Source: Aldrovandia affinis (taxonomy: Eukaryota > Chordata > Actinopteri > Notacanthiformes > Halosauridae). Taken from it: DNA of 64,000 nt. How positions within the stretch are numbered: position 1 is the stretch's first letter; every line of letters starts with the position of its first letter. The notes beneath the pieces were generated by a model. That model was given only the letters and a program-made list of their open reading frames with translations. It had not been told where the DNA came from and did not search any database. The translations under genes and the position numbers were made by a program. The DNA lies in NCBI GenBank assembly GCA_029706075.1, contig JAINUG010000052.1:4963998-5027997 (forward strand), in the 5' to 3' direction. This document shows positions 13,986-25,787 of this stretch, in pieces.

Positions 13986-14721
13986 TATTCAAGCATATCC
14001 TTTATTTTAGCAGGTACCTGTAGGTCTATCATGTCTGTAAATAAGATTATTCTCAGTGCTTACAGCTGTCAAACTGTGATTATTTTTACAATGTTAAAAC
14101 AGTTTTTATATAATTAGACCTTCGCTGCATTTTTATCTTTATGGCTTGGAAATGTTGAAGCAGCAAAAGATTCATGTTTGCTGAACATTGTGATTCTTGC
14201 AAAGTAGACTATTTAAATTATGTCAGACCACCATGAAAATGGACCAGGTAAAATGTGAGTCATTTTTGCCAATGGCACAGCAGAAAGGGGCATCTAACAT
14301 CTGAAATAACGAATATAGATATTCGTTGGAATTCGTAACAGAACGAGCGTGTGAAAGAATGCGCGTGTGAACTCGCGTGAACCTGCAGTGGAATTTCGGC
14401 ACACCACCTGCAAAACAAACCCCACTCACTGGTCACATTCGAACAGTGTCTTCTAAGGACATATTTTTTGTCCAATCAAGATCTTCGAAGGGCGGATGTT
14501 TTTGACGTCCAGCCCCGCCCAACATCCAGCCATGCCTCATCCCGCGAGGTGTAATCAGGGGCTACTCGGAAATGCATGAGCAGAGATGTGCTGTGACAGC
14601 CACAGTCTCCGATACAAATGTCACCAGGCTCCCCGACTCGCAAATCTACAAATGCATTGATTCTTGTGAGAGCTGAATGCGTTTTGGTCAGGAAGCAGCG
14701 GGGTTCGCTTACATTTACATT

Positions 14722-14900
14722 TTACATTTTAAACAATTAGCAGACGCTCTTATCCAGAGCGACTTACAAGATGTGCATAAATACATGGTAGGAACAATCA
14801 TAGTTCGCGCAAGAGGTCAGTGCAGTAATACAGCGATAGACATCGTTGTAGGCAGCTGTGTACCATACCTGTAACACTGGGAAGGAAAAGGTTAGTAATT
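14722..14900 (-). mobile_element. L2-type LINE 3' end, 5'-truncated
   Basis: The minus strand ends in tcgctctggataagagcgtc, preceded by the same 3' UTR seen after the LINE at 58.2-59.3 kb (cttcccagtgttacaggt, ctgtattactgcactgacct). Only the 3' UTR and tail are present. Confidence 0.8.
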
Positions 14901-16440
14901 TTTTTTATTTATTGAGTAAGCAGGGATACAAAGTGTTGAGCAAGTAGGCTTAGAACGGACATCGCAGCTCACGGTGATACAACATTAAAAACACGTGGAG
15001 CAGGATTAACTGTAGCATAATAGACAATTTTATATTGTTAATTAAAATGGAACACCCCTCCCCCATGCCTATCGAGTAGGCCTACTTAAATTTCCCATGG
15101 ATTAGTCGACTACTGAAAATTATATAATGCTCATCGCAACACAGGCAACATAAATGTGTTTGTCTTGCTAGCCAGCTACAACAAACTCATCATTATGATT
15201 AGATAACTGAATTTGAAAATAACTATTTTAGGAAATATCGCGATATTCGATTTTTATTTGGCTGTTTTTTTTAATAGGACCACAAGGTGTAATTCTGACA
15301 ACGTGGGACAAAAAAAGCCATCGACGATAGCTTGAAATATCATGACGTCCGATATTAGTATGTTACGTAGCTTCGGCACTTGCTAGATAATAAAGCTACC
15401 GTTTGTTTGCGGGCTTAGCATGCATTTGAAATAGTTGAAATATGAGTTGACTAATAATTATTTTTCTGTGCACGGGGTAGCAATCAGGGTTAGAACTAGG
15501 ACATGAACTCGCATTTTCAGAGTCAAGAGGATTTGTTAGTGGTTAACTTGGGCGTTTTTAGCCATCCCAACTCATACTGTCCACAGTCTCACCAATAATG
15601 TTGCTTAGGACCCTTGTGACTAAGATATTTTGCATGCCATAACTTATAACAAATCCTCCAGTAACCTTTGGAAGTTTACAGAAACATCAGTGCCCCTACC
15701 TTGAAGACAAAGTTTTACTTGCTTCTTGGTCTCTTTCTGTATTCCCAATCTCTAAAACTTAAGAACACTGTATGCGTGCAATTTATTACTTCAGAATGGC
15801 GCAAGCCATTACAGCATTTAATAAACTACGGTGATGGAATGTGGCAAGAATCAAATCCCCTGCAGGCTTTCAAAAAACAAACAAATAACACCCAGGAGGA
15901 GGTAGATACAAATCTGAATATGTCATATGGGATTATGTTTCAATTTTATCGCTGTTTTTCAGGAAGGGCATTCTCAGCAACCTTGTTGTCCCTGCTTTCA
16001 CGGAAAGACTGTACCCTGCCCGATTTATGAAAAGTACTTTCAAGATGCTTGTCGCAACTCATTTTTCACTTGTAATCTGCAGGGGTATTGCATGTTGTAC
16101 AAAACATCAATCCACCATTTTCGCGATATGCCTTTAGCAAGATGTTGCAGTAATTTGCCACTGCCCTACTACTCGGCACCAATATTTATTTAACTTGACT
16201 ATCTCAGTTCACACCCCTCATGGACTCCAAGCAATGACAAAAAATTATATTGGCTTAGTTGTCAACTGTGACACATCAGGGCACAGCAATTGCCTTCTCA
16301 GGATTTTTTTGCTGCATATCTAAAATTATATTGGGACAATTAGATGGTATGTATTTGTATTGCTCTTCCCCCCCCTTCTCTGTTTTTGGTATTTGATAAT
16401 CTTGTTTTTAGGTATTTATATATATTTTTTTTCTTTTATA

Positions 16441-16570
16441 ACAGCACCTTGAGATTTCTCTGTATTTTAAAGTGTGCTATATCAATAAAATGCATTATTA
16501 TTCATAATATTGAATAATAATTCAACATAATGAATAATAATAATAATGAATACTTTTGTTTTGTCCTGCT
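16441..16570 (+). mobile_element. LINE 3' tail with ATT repeats
   Basis: The sequence gcaccttgagatttctctg, then aagtgtgctatatcaataaa, followed by ATT/AATAAT repeats, is the common 3' end of a fish non-LTR retrotransposon. No coding part remains. Confidence 0.5.
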
Positions 16571-17095
16571 GACATATATGTCCCATTTCAGAAATGTAAA
16601 AGACATCACTGGCATCTCTTCAGCTCATTGGATCCATGAGCCCTGACAAAATGACACCTTTAAACATGCATTTTGGAGTGCTAATAAACCCTTCCACCAT
16701 ACATCTATGCCTCTATTAACTCCCTTCAGATGTCACTACAATCTGCATGCATGCAAAAATCAACTAGAAAAACTTTATATGATCAATGTCAATGCAATTT
16801 TCAGATGAGCAATTCCCTGGAAAGAATCTAAACAAAAGACATTTTAATATTTCAATAATGTTGCAAGCTGAATGTTTATTATTAATAATAGTAATAATAT
16901 TAATAATAAAAAAGATCAGCAACTAATTGATAGTACTGATATATATTATGGTCTGCCAATAGTTCTGCATCTTGTTTTCTTAAGCTACCACAGTGAATGA
17001 CTACTCTATGAGAGAGGGGTAACAGTTGAGATGTAAATAGTGACTATTTTGCAACTTTGTAACATGGAACACAACAAATTCACAGAACTGGAGCA

Positions 17096-17190
17096 CCTTG
17101 ATTGTTCCTACCATGTATATATGCACAACTTGTAAGTCGCTCTGGATAAGAGCGTCTGCTAAATGCTTAAAATGTAAATGTAAATGTAAA
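17096..17190 (+). mobile_element. L2-type LINE 3' tail
   Basis: The sequence gattgttcctaccatgtata, then gtaagtcgctctggataaga and gcgtctgctaaatgc, matches the last ~95 bases of the LINE at 58.2-59.3 kb and ends in AAATGTA repeats. Confidence 0.8.
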
Positions 17191-20137
17191 ATGTACCTTA
17201 GGATTGATTGGCTCTCTGCGTGTTTTAAGCAAACAACACCTTTTCAAATGTTCAAGTTTTGCTTTTTTCTTGCTCCACATATGCAATTCCAACAATACAT
17301 CTGATCACCTCTGTACTCAGTGGCAAGCTAACATTCCGCAGTTAAGAATACATTTTTGCTGTTGTGTTACCCGCTACATTAACGGCTGTGGAACTAGGAT
17401 GTTTGGAAAAACAGTGTGAAATCTGACGTGTTCCTTTCAGCTGCCAGAACTAAAATAAAACGCCTTCTGTGGTCTCAAAGAAGGCATTTTGTTTCAACTT
17501 CAACGAGACAAGTAAGAATACATAAAGGAGCTCTGAACAGCAGGCTCGAAAAGAGAGCACGCAAAACAGATGCGCACAACATAAAATACCCAGAACTGAA
17601 TTACTGTGGCACCGTCACGTCTTTGCTCTAAGACAAGGTAATGATCAACAGCGAAGAGAACAAGAGCAGGGACACCTCGGAAACAATTCCAAGGCACACT
17701 TGCCAAGCTTTTTTCATAACCCACTGAGCAAATATTTTCTCTAGAGACCGCATGGGGAACAGCATATGTCTTGTGGCAGACAGAGCTCAGCTGTGATTTT
17801 AAAGATTTGATATAGGAATAGCCATATTTAGCCTACATCAGCGCTTCCCAAGGACAGAATAGGAATTTTCTGCATGTCAAGTTTTTAAATGGTTTTACTC
17901 TAGCTAATGTCTTGATTGGTTGAGGTTACTGAAAACATATATTCATGGCACTTCTATTGTGATTTTTGGCTTTAAGCTGATTTGATCAGAATGTAGGTTT
18001 CGCTCGTAATCGTTTCCTTGGTCTCTGAGAGCTATCTTTTCTCCACAGACAGATCTTTCTGTAACCCCGCTTTCAACTGTAGTGTGATTTCGTCTACTTT
18101 ATCAGTCAGTCAGTCAAGCAAATGTAACCAAATTCTCAAGACATTTCCACAGAGCATCAGAGAATAAATCCATTTGAAGTCTGAGAGATGATCCATTTAA
18201 TTAGTCCTCTACATAATGATCATTTCTCCCCAGCACATACACATGCAGAACACTTGGTGGATTGCAATTTCCAGGACCTAAGGCCGAGTCTGGGAAGCCC
18301 TGACCAAAAACGACATGTCCAAGTTCTGAACATAAATTCAGCTGTCAAATTCCAACAATTCCAAGGTAGCCAAAATCGCAATAAGGAGCTGCATGCTTTG
18401 GCTTGCAGTATTAATCAACTTGTTATCTGAACAAGGAAAGGTGCTAAACAATGCCGTCCATAGCGGGTGCGTTTTTATATATTTTACACTATCAAATTGG
18501 CAACAAACGTTATTCCAATGCTCTGTGTACAGGTTTTAAGAAAACGTGATTGAAAGAACATTCAAAAGAATTACTTGAATACAAGACAATATAATTATTT
18601 TTGAAATTCGTGCGGTTACTTTTAACAGAACAAGACTAAAGTGTAGATGGGTTACCTTACTTAATAAAAAAATGTATTTGAGATGCTGTGCATTGCATAT
18701 CACATACCACGTCACGTTAAAAGAAAAAAAATACACCGTTAAATAACTGCCTGGCTTAACTTTGGTTCTGAACTGTCAACCAACTCGCAGTTATGTTACA
18801 CAGCCATTGCAATAATGAAACAGCTACTGGTACGGTAATGACTGCCGTTAACTGCCAAACCCATAATAACATTCTCGCCGCAATCATCCGTCATTCTGCT
18901 TCCGTAACCTGTCACACTGACTGTTGCTGAATCTAGTCACGACTAGTCCTTAAATATATATATATATTTAAAAGTTATTTAGTGCCGCACACACACGGAT
19001 TTCTACGTTCACATCAGCTATACGTTAGCAAGCTAATCGGCAAAGGTGTTCAGCTAGTTCGTAACCTGCATTGAAGCCTGAAAACGTGATGGGTAGCGGT
19101 TTAATGTTAGCGCGAACACTTACTATTGGTAAAACACTTCACTATTTATTGTAGCTAGCGTTATCAAGCTACTCATTGATCAGAGCGACAAGAGCAACTC
19201 GTGTCCAACGTTACTTTGTCAACAAGCAAGTTACCATAGCTAACATTTCATTCCTTTATATTTAGTTGGCTAATAATGTTAGCCAACCGTGTATTTTAAT
19301 GGGTAAGCGAGACGGCTAGCATGACAGATAGAGGATAATGGTTATAGCTAGCTACCACTAGCTTGACATCTATAATTGATGTTAGCGCTAAGCTTGCTAA
19401 TATTAGCCAGATAGCTACCACAATGCATACATCATAGCGTTTTCTGAGCGAAGAGTAACTGTTAAGTTACCGTGAACAATAGACATGTCAGTCTCCAACA
19501 ATGTATACAATTCATGGCACGACACTGTGAGCTTGATAGCTACTATTCTATGCTAGCTACTAATAATGTAATATACATTCCAGCTAGCTAGCCAATACTG
19601 TATCGTGAAACTGGACGTTAACATTAATGACTACGTTAGCCAACTAGCCAGGACAAAAAAATGACAACAAATTATTGAGCAACAGTATATGCGATTGTAC
19701 AATATACAGTGCCTAGCTAGCGAACTACGTTGAACTGATTGTTTTAACTGGCAGCTAGCGGCTGTCTCGGAAAGGGCCGATTCGCAAAAACCGGGGTTTC
19801 AATGTTCACGATTGGGCTTGAGTGAACAAGCTAACAGGCTAGCTTTCGACTGTTCAGTAAGCCACCGAGCTTGACTGTTCCACAAGGCCACCCGCAACTC
19901 AGAAGTAACATTAGCTAGCTAACGTAACGTTAGCTTAAACACAGAAGCAATGCAAAAATGAGTGAAACACCAGCAAGGTTACATTAGCCTGGATAAAATA
20001 AGATTTGATCATACATATTTTGGAAAGTTTCGCAACAACAGCACATATAGCGAACGGCGACCTATTCCCAGTTTATTTATTTCACCCCTTTCTGCAGGAA
20101 AGAAATACGAGCGCGCTCCACAGTACCGTTCTCTCAC

Positions 20138-20410
20138 CCAGCGCAGCAGCCACTCGCCAGACAGTGAGCGGACACCACCACCACCTGGGACCACAATAAC
20201 CGTTTTTATCGTTCTTAACCTGTCGTTTTTAACATCCGTAAGAAATAAATTGTGATACATCTATAAGCATATGTGTTACGGTTTTTATTTGTCGCATTTT
20301 GGTGTTAATTAATCCTACCTAGTTAGATGAATAGCGGCCAATCGTCTCTCCTTCTGCAGATCTGGTCCTCCTCCCGGCTTCAAAATGGCGCCAATTTGTT
20401 TCTGGCTGCA
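20138..20410 (-). promoter_or_regulatory. pds5b: Candidate pds5b promoter and non-coding exon 1
   Basis: On the minus strand a CG-richer stretch ends at a good donor (CTGCGCTGG|gtgagag, exon end 20138). Upstream lie a YY1-like site (caaaatggcg at 20381-20390) and a CCAAT box (plus strand, 20338-20342). The first-intron-like GCTAGC-rich sequence follows at 19.0-19.96 kb, as it does behind the n4bp2l2 and brca2 leaders. The transcript start is not determined, and the assignment to pds5b is inferred from strand, distance and lack of another gene. Confidence 0.4.
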
Positions 20411-21670
20411 CCAATCCAGCCTCCCTACACAGCACCATCTACAGAAACACGCTCGATTCAAGCCTCGAAAACCCTAAAAATGGTACAACAGGGACTCCTG
20501 CAGGCGATTTTCCTAATATTTTAATATAATTTTTAACGTGACAACGCTATTGCACTTGCCGCTTACGATCAAACTTGGGGGTAATTTGCTGTGAAACCAC
20601 TGCTGTCATAAAATTACTTTGTTGACTTGTTGGATATGTATAAATTAAGAACAGCTGTGTTTAATAAAAAATAGGATAAGAATGGCACAGTACATGTACA
20701 CTGTATGACATGTCACACAATACTCACCCACAGAAACATAGAGGACAATAGAGAAAACACCTTTCTGTATATTCTTTAATTGTATTGTTCCGCAATCCAC
20801 ATTTGGAACATGTCAAAACAGAAACCCAATTTTTGCCAAGAGGATCAACCATCAAAAACTTGAAGGCGCACTGACACCGATGCACGCTTCCAACCGACCT
20901 GGCAGTTTGAGAAGAATTGGTCTTTGGGTTTCTCTTTCGCGTTTATGAGAAATAGTTGGAGACTCTACATTTTTTGTAATATGATGGATTAACCAGAAAA
21001 TATGGAAAAATCTTCTCACATTTTTTTCCACATCATATTAATACCTTAAAGATTTTATTCGGCTAGAAAGACGCAAATCTATCACAAGAGTCGACGCGTT
21101 TTAACATTTTAAATATATTTTTCTTGGTCTGCTTTACACACAATAAAGGTGATTAACATTGCTCCTCGGAAAAGAGCAGCTCCAAAATAAACGTATAGTA
21201 GCTATATCCAGTCCGTTTATCACTTGTAACCACCGTAATAACCAGCAAAATTAGAATCGGACTTAGGTTATTTATCTTCAATGGGTCTATCTCACGTGTG
21301 CATGTGTGAAAACTCTTTGAAAACCAGTACAGCTATAGCTACGTTATATAAGTTATACAGAAGTTATAACAGCTCCGTTATTAACCCCGTAAAAAACCTG
21401 AAATACACAAGCAGCGGAAAACAACAAATTGATTTTTTCGATGTGAACACGAAAGTATGAAGCTAAAATATAAGCAATTGAATAATGACTAATTGATAAT
21501 GCGATTTTGAAGTAACATCCTCCGACGAAAGCAAACAAAACCAGCGATACAAATGTGTATTAAATGGGATTTTCCTAATAGGAGTGTACAATTGGCCACC
21601 AAAGTGGGAGAATCAGATTAAAAATGTTTTCCTGGGAGCACGACTTTTGTGTGGTCATTGGGCTACTATT

Positions 21671-21838
21671 GCTATTGCTCTTATCCAGAGTGACATTCAA
21701 GGTGTGCATTAATACATGGTAGGAACAATGATAGTTCGCGCAAGAGATCAGTGCAGTAATACAGCGATAGAGATCGTTGTAGGCAGCTGCATGCCATACT
21801 TCTAACACTGGGAAGGAAAAGGTTAGTACTTTTTTTTT
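21671..21838 (-). mobile_element. L2-type LINE 3' end, 5'-truncated
   Basis: This is the same 3' UTR as at 14.7 kb, in the same orientation (cttcccagtgttagaag on the minus strand, ending in ctctggataagagc). It is somewhat more diverged in the tail. Confidence 0.75.
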
Positions 21839-21865
21839 TAAGTTAGTAAAGAGGGATACATATAC

Positions 21866-22391
21866 AGTCCCGGCCAAAAGTTTTGTCGCATGAGTGGACA
21901 AAAGTGACAATTGCTAATTACCCAACTCTTAATTAGCTAATAAAGTTAGGAAACAACACAAATTAATCATAAGTGTCTAAAGTTTATTTAGATACCATCA
22001 AAACAAAAATTTCATAGATGCTTATAAGGTTTATTGCTTGATAATGATGAACAAGCCAGTTTCTACCTGGACAAAAGTCTTGTCGCAAATCAAATTATAA
22101 TCAAGAAATTGTATCTTTCTCAAAAAGTAAATAAAATAACAAATGAAAAATCAGTCTAGTATTTCATCATGGACTATAAGTTAAGAAATGAATATCTTGT
22201 ATGGGTTCCTGTGGCCTGCAGAACAGTTGCCATCCGGTTTGGCAGAGAGTCGTAGAGCTTGTTGATGAAGTCGTCGGGGATGGCATGGAAGGCCACCTTG
22301 CAGGCATCCCAAAGCTCCTCCAAGTTCTTCGGCTTGGTCCTCCAAGCTTCCTCCTTCATTCTTCCCCAGATATGCTCAATAATATTCATTC
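21866..22391 (-). mobile_element. Tc1-like transposon, 5'-truncated
   Basis: The minus strand carries the transposase end NIIEHIWGRMKEEAWRTKPK, then PDDFINKLYDSLPNRM, the third catalytic block and C-terminus of a Tc1 transposase. A terminal repeat, cagtcccggccaaaagtttt, lies at 21866-21887. The element stops abruptly at about 22391, where the tandem repeat region begins, so most of the transposase gene is absent. Confidence 0.85.
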
Positions 22392-22440
22392 AATAATATT
22401 CATATCATAAAATGATAGTCAATGGTATGACTTGTGGGTA

Positions 22441-22730
22441 ATTCATATATTATGTTCGTAGCAAGGCAGCTAACTTAACTGTACAGCTGAACAGACAATG
22501 CATACTGTTATGTCCGTAGTTAGCTGGCTATATAATTATAATATAATTATATAGGCCTATTATAATTCATATATTATGTTCGTAGCAAGGCAGCTAAGTT
22601 AACTGTACAGCTGAACAGACAATGCATATTGTTATGTCCGTAGCTAGCTGGCTATATAATTCTAATATAATTATATATTATAATTCATATATTATGTTCG
22701 TAGCAAGGCAGCTAACTTAGCTGTACAGCT
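22441..22730 (+). repeat. Tandem repeat of about 120 bp, 2.4 copies
   Basis: Copies start at 22441, 22565 and 22683 (attcatatattatgttcgta, gcaaggcagctaa). Spacing is 124 and 118 bp because of length changes in an ATATAATT stretch. The copies are nearly identical, so the duplication is recent. Confidence 0.85.
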
Positions 22731-22842
22731 TATTCGTAGCTAAATGACATCACCCGGACACATTCTTCTGGGTTTTCTCACTCAGGAATGCGAGCACGTC
22801 ATGTTGGCATAGCAACTACAGTCCAAAATTCCGATGACATCA

Positions 22843-22912
22843 CCCGATTACATCACCCCGGACTGATATTCACCCAATTACACCACCCCGGACTGGTATT
22901 GGCACCCGGACA
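22843..22912 (+). repeat. Two imperfect ~33-bp tandem copies
   Basis: The motif ttacatcaccccggactgat and its variant ttacaccaccccggactggt follow each other, next to further gatgacatcaccc words. Confidence 0.6.
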
Positions 22913-24889
22913 ACATCTGCCATGACAGCTGCACCATTTCCATATATTTCTTGTATGTAAAAATCCAATCTGGCAACTACAACAAACACCAGAGAAAAAT
23001 ATCCTTCCTATAAAACATTACAAGTAAAACATTGGCATATGGTTTTATGATAAGAAAATTAGGTGAACTCATGGAATCCTCAATATTTGGATATTGTCAT
23101 CTGTAAAAGCATTTGATTAACCTATTTCTATCTAGAGGTGCAACATGCTTGAAGCATGAGGAGTCTGTTTCTTGGACCGTCTGTCCAACCTGCAATATGT
23201 TATCTAACCTTTAAATGTATTGAACAGACAAGACTGCATGGGACAAAATTTGTATTTAATAATTAATTTACAGGGAAAAAATAAAAATAAAAAATCCACA
23301 AAATAGTTGTATACATAAAGATTTGGCAGATCTTGAAAATATCATCATATATTGAACAAAGTTGAGTAGCACAATTCAGACCAGTATCCAGGGCTGACAC
23401 ATTGTCTGAATGCTGGCGTCGTAAAAAAATCTAAGTTTTAAATACAATTAACAACATTACTATTTCAAATCAAAGTTAATTCAACGTGAAATCCACAACG
23501 GACATAGAACAATCACATACTGTGGGATTTAATGCCTTATCCAGTGCGTTCATTGGCCACAAGCAGGGGTATTGGACTCCCCCACCATATAGGCTTAGAG
23601 TTGTGACAAATGCTTACATTTATGTTACATTTCCACAGGTACACCAGAGTCTGGATTGCTGCCAGTCCCACTGTCCTTCATCCTACCCCTACATCATAGC
23701 TGTTATTTCAGTATAACGGAAGAGCTTGAAATTTATATATTTTTTGTTATTTGGCCAGCATATTAAGTTATGGATTTGTGTGTGGAAGCTAGCTTCAAAG
23801 CAAAATAAACAATGGAAAACAGGAGACAACTTCTATTTGCTGGCAGTAATAATTCAGCAATCCATCTGGTTTGACGAAAACAAGTCGATGTCGGAAACGG
23901 GATTAAAATGTGCTTAAGTTAAAATACTGTAGTTATTCTAGTATTTGTAATCTATCAGAGTTTCTTAAGCCATGTTGACCATGACTGGACTACTGCATTG
24001 CTTACCGGGTTTGTTCCTTTGTGTCCATTAAATACATTTTCCCAAGTGTAAGTCCTCTACCGTATGTACTAGTTCTGATCCGATTGATCATGTCTATCAA
24101 ATCTGAAATGAATTAATACCAACATAAATGGGGAAAAAAAGTGACGTCCAACTCTTGGCTGCCAAAAACCCTGCGCTGTAAGACTGAACGTACCCTGCAA
24201 TCAAGTTTCTTGAACTGAAGACTGATGCCCGCAGTTTTCTGAAGGCTTTTCCCTTTGCACTTTTGTATTCTACACCTGGCCGGCTGCTTCTAAACGTTAT
24301 TACTTTAAACTGGAATAAATGGAGCATTAAAGTTGGATGTTTTAGATGTTGCCAAGAACTTGAGCATTCTGAACCACGTTCTGTAAGCCTTGCAGCCGAC
24401 CCTCCTCCTCCTCCAGTTCATGGTACAGGCTGGCCTCCGCATCAGACAGAGAAGATTGCCATTATACAGCTTCTACTTCTGACAGGTCTCTCCGATTACT
24501 CACCAAAAGTCACCAAAAATCAAGTAGAAAGACTTGTGCGAGCATATCGGTGAGCGGGTGAGAATCGCACCAATTTATATAATTTATAAAGCAAGTGAAA
24601 ATTATATTGTGAACACCTGGAATATAGTAACCCTGAGATTTAAAACGTAATAAAGGTGAATCTAGGCCAAAGAGTTACTTTCAACTTCTATGAACTGAGA
24701 GTAAAACCAGTCGGAGGACAAATACGGAATTTGCTTTACTTAAGATTAAACTAAAAGAAAAGGATCTGATATTGAGAATTTGATATGATATAGAATTTGA
24801 AGAATTTGATATGTTCCCTTATGTATGAACAAGAAGAACAGGATGTAGCACGTTATCATACCATCTCCGGACACACGGGCAACAGATTC

Positions 24890-25063
24890 GTTTTTTCTTC
24901 TTCCGGATTTTCCCCCTCCCGGGGCGGACAGCCAATTGCCGCCCCCTAGCGGCACCCCAGGTCAGAGCCGAACTGGTACAGCCGGTGGAATCTAACCCCG
25001 GTCGCAGTGGGCAGCATGCAACCCAGTCGGACGCTCTTACTGCTACGGTCACCTGGGAAGCCT
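24890..25063 (-). mobile_element. tRNA-derived SINE, family A (diverged)
   Basis: The minus strand has a tRNA-like head ending in a box B-like ggggttagattccaccggct and the family body word ggcaattggctgtccgcccc. It is shorter and more diverged than the 26.35-kb copy. Confidence 0.65.
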
Positions 25064-25328
25064 ACGGACTCAAACTCTGATTGTGAGAATGAGCCGTCCA
25101 TTCTCTGTGCTGGGTGCTGTGGAGAGCTGGTTACAGAAGCATTGACCAGCAGGCACAACCAAGATAAACTTTCCATAGTCATGTAAGACACGTGTACAGA
25201 AATCTGAACAGCAATTTTCAGCACTAAACACTGATTCGTAAAAATCGGACAAATTCCACAACATATCCAGCACACAAAGTGTATCAAACTACAAAAAAAT
25301 TAACAGTTAAGGCCACTCTAAAGTAGCC

Positions 25329-25353
25329 TTTTTTTTTTTTTTTTTTTTTTTTT
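25329..25353. repeat. Run of 25 T
   Basis: A homopolymer lies downstream of the n4bp2l2 gene. On the minus strand it is an A-tail-like tract. Confidence 0.9.
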
Positions 25354-25570
25354 GGTACAAATTAATTGTTTGAATCGTTCAGGTGTCTGAAAAATCTAAA
25401 AATAAACTATAAAATTAAAGATTTAAAACGTCTGTATAAATATATAAAACACGCTGGTGTCATTGGAAGCAAAAGTCAAATGTAATCCAAAGTGGTTTAT
25501 CTGACCTCGTCAGCGTTTTGTCGATACGGTGCGCCCTTGACTGCGTTTGGTTCCCTGCCGAGGAGCGGGG

Positions 25571-25576
25571 TTTATT
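25571..25576 (-). terminator. n4bp2l2: Candidate n4bp2l2 polyadenylation signal
   Basis: AATAAA on the minus strand (tttatt on plus), about 60 bases after the stop codon. This is the first canonical signal downstream. Confidence 0.5.
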
Positions 25577-25636
25577 GTGCAGTCCGTCCCGTCAGCCATA
25601 CACATGGCCTGGGACTGAGGGGAGCTCACGGTGACG

Positions 25637-25787
25637 CTACCTCGGCAGGGGCTGCACTGGAGGAGGGGCCTCTGCGCTCTTGTGGGGCGGCTCTTTGGAG
25701 CTCAGCACAATGTCCACAGACACGGGCAGCTCAAAACGCTCCAGCATCTGAGCTATCTTCTTCCAGGGGACGCTGTGCTTGTTCCTC
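25637..25787 (-). CDS. n4bp2l2: n4bp2l2 last coding exon
   Basis: Acceptor ccgttag|GAGGAAC. One base completes the Lys codon split after LELE, then [20 protein letters not shown] follows. The C-terminus is PPPVQPLPR, with the TAG stop at 25639-25637. Confidence 0.92.

Larger units (their letters stand above)
20411..25570. other. Interval between pds5b and n4bp2l2 without recognisable gene
   Basis: Apart from the LINE tail, Tc1 remnant, tandem repeats and SINE listed separately, I see only AT-rich sequence with no exon-like conserved peptide on either strand. Confidence 0.6.
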
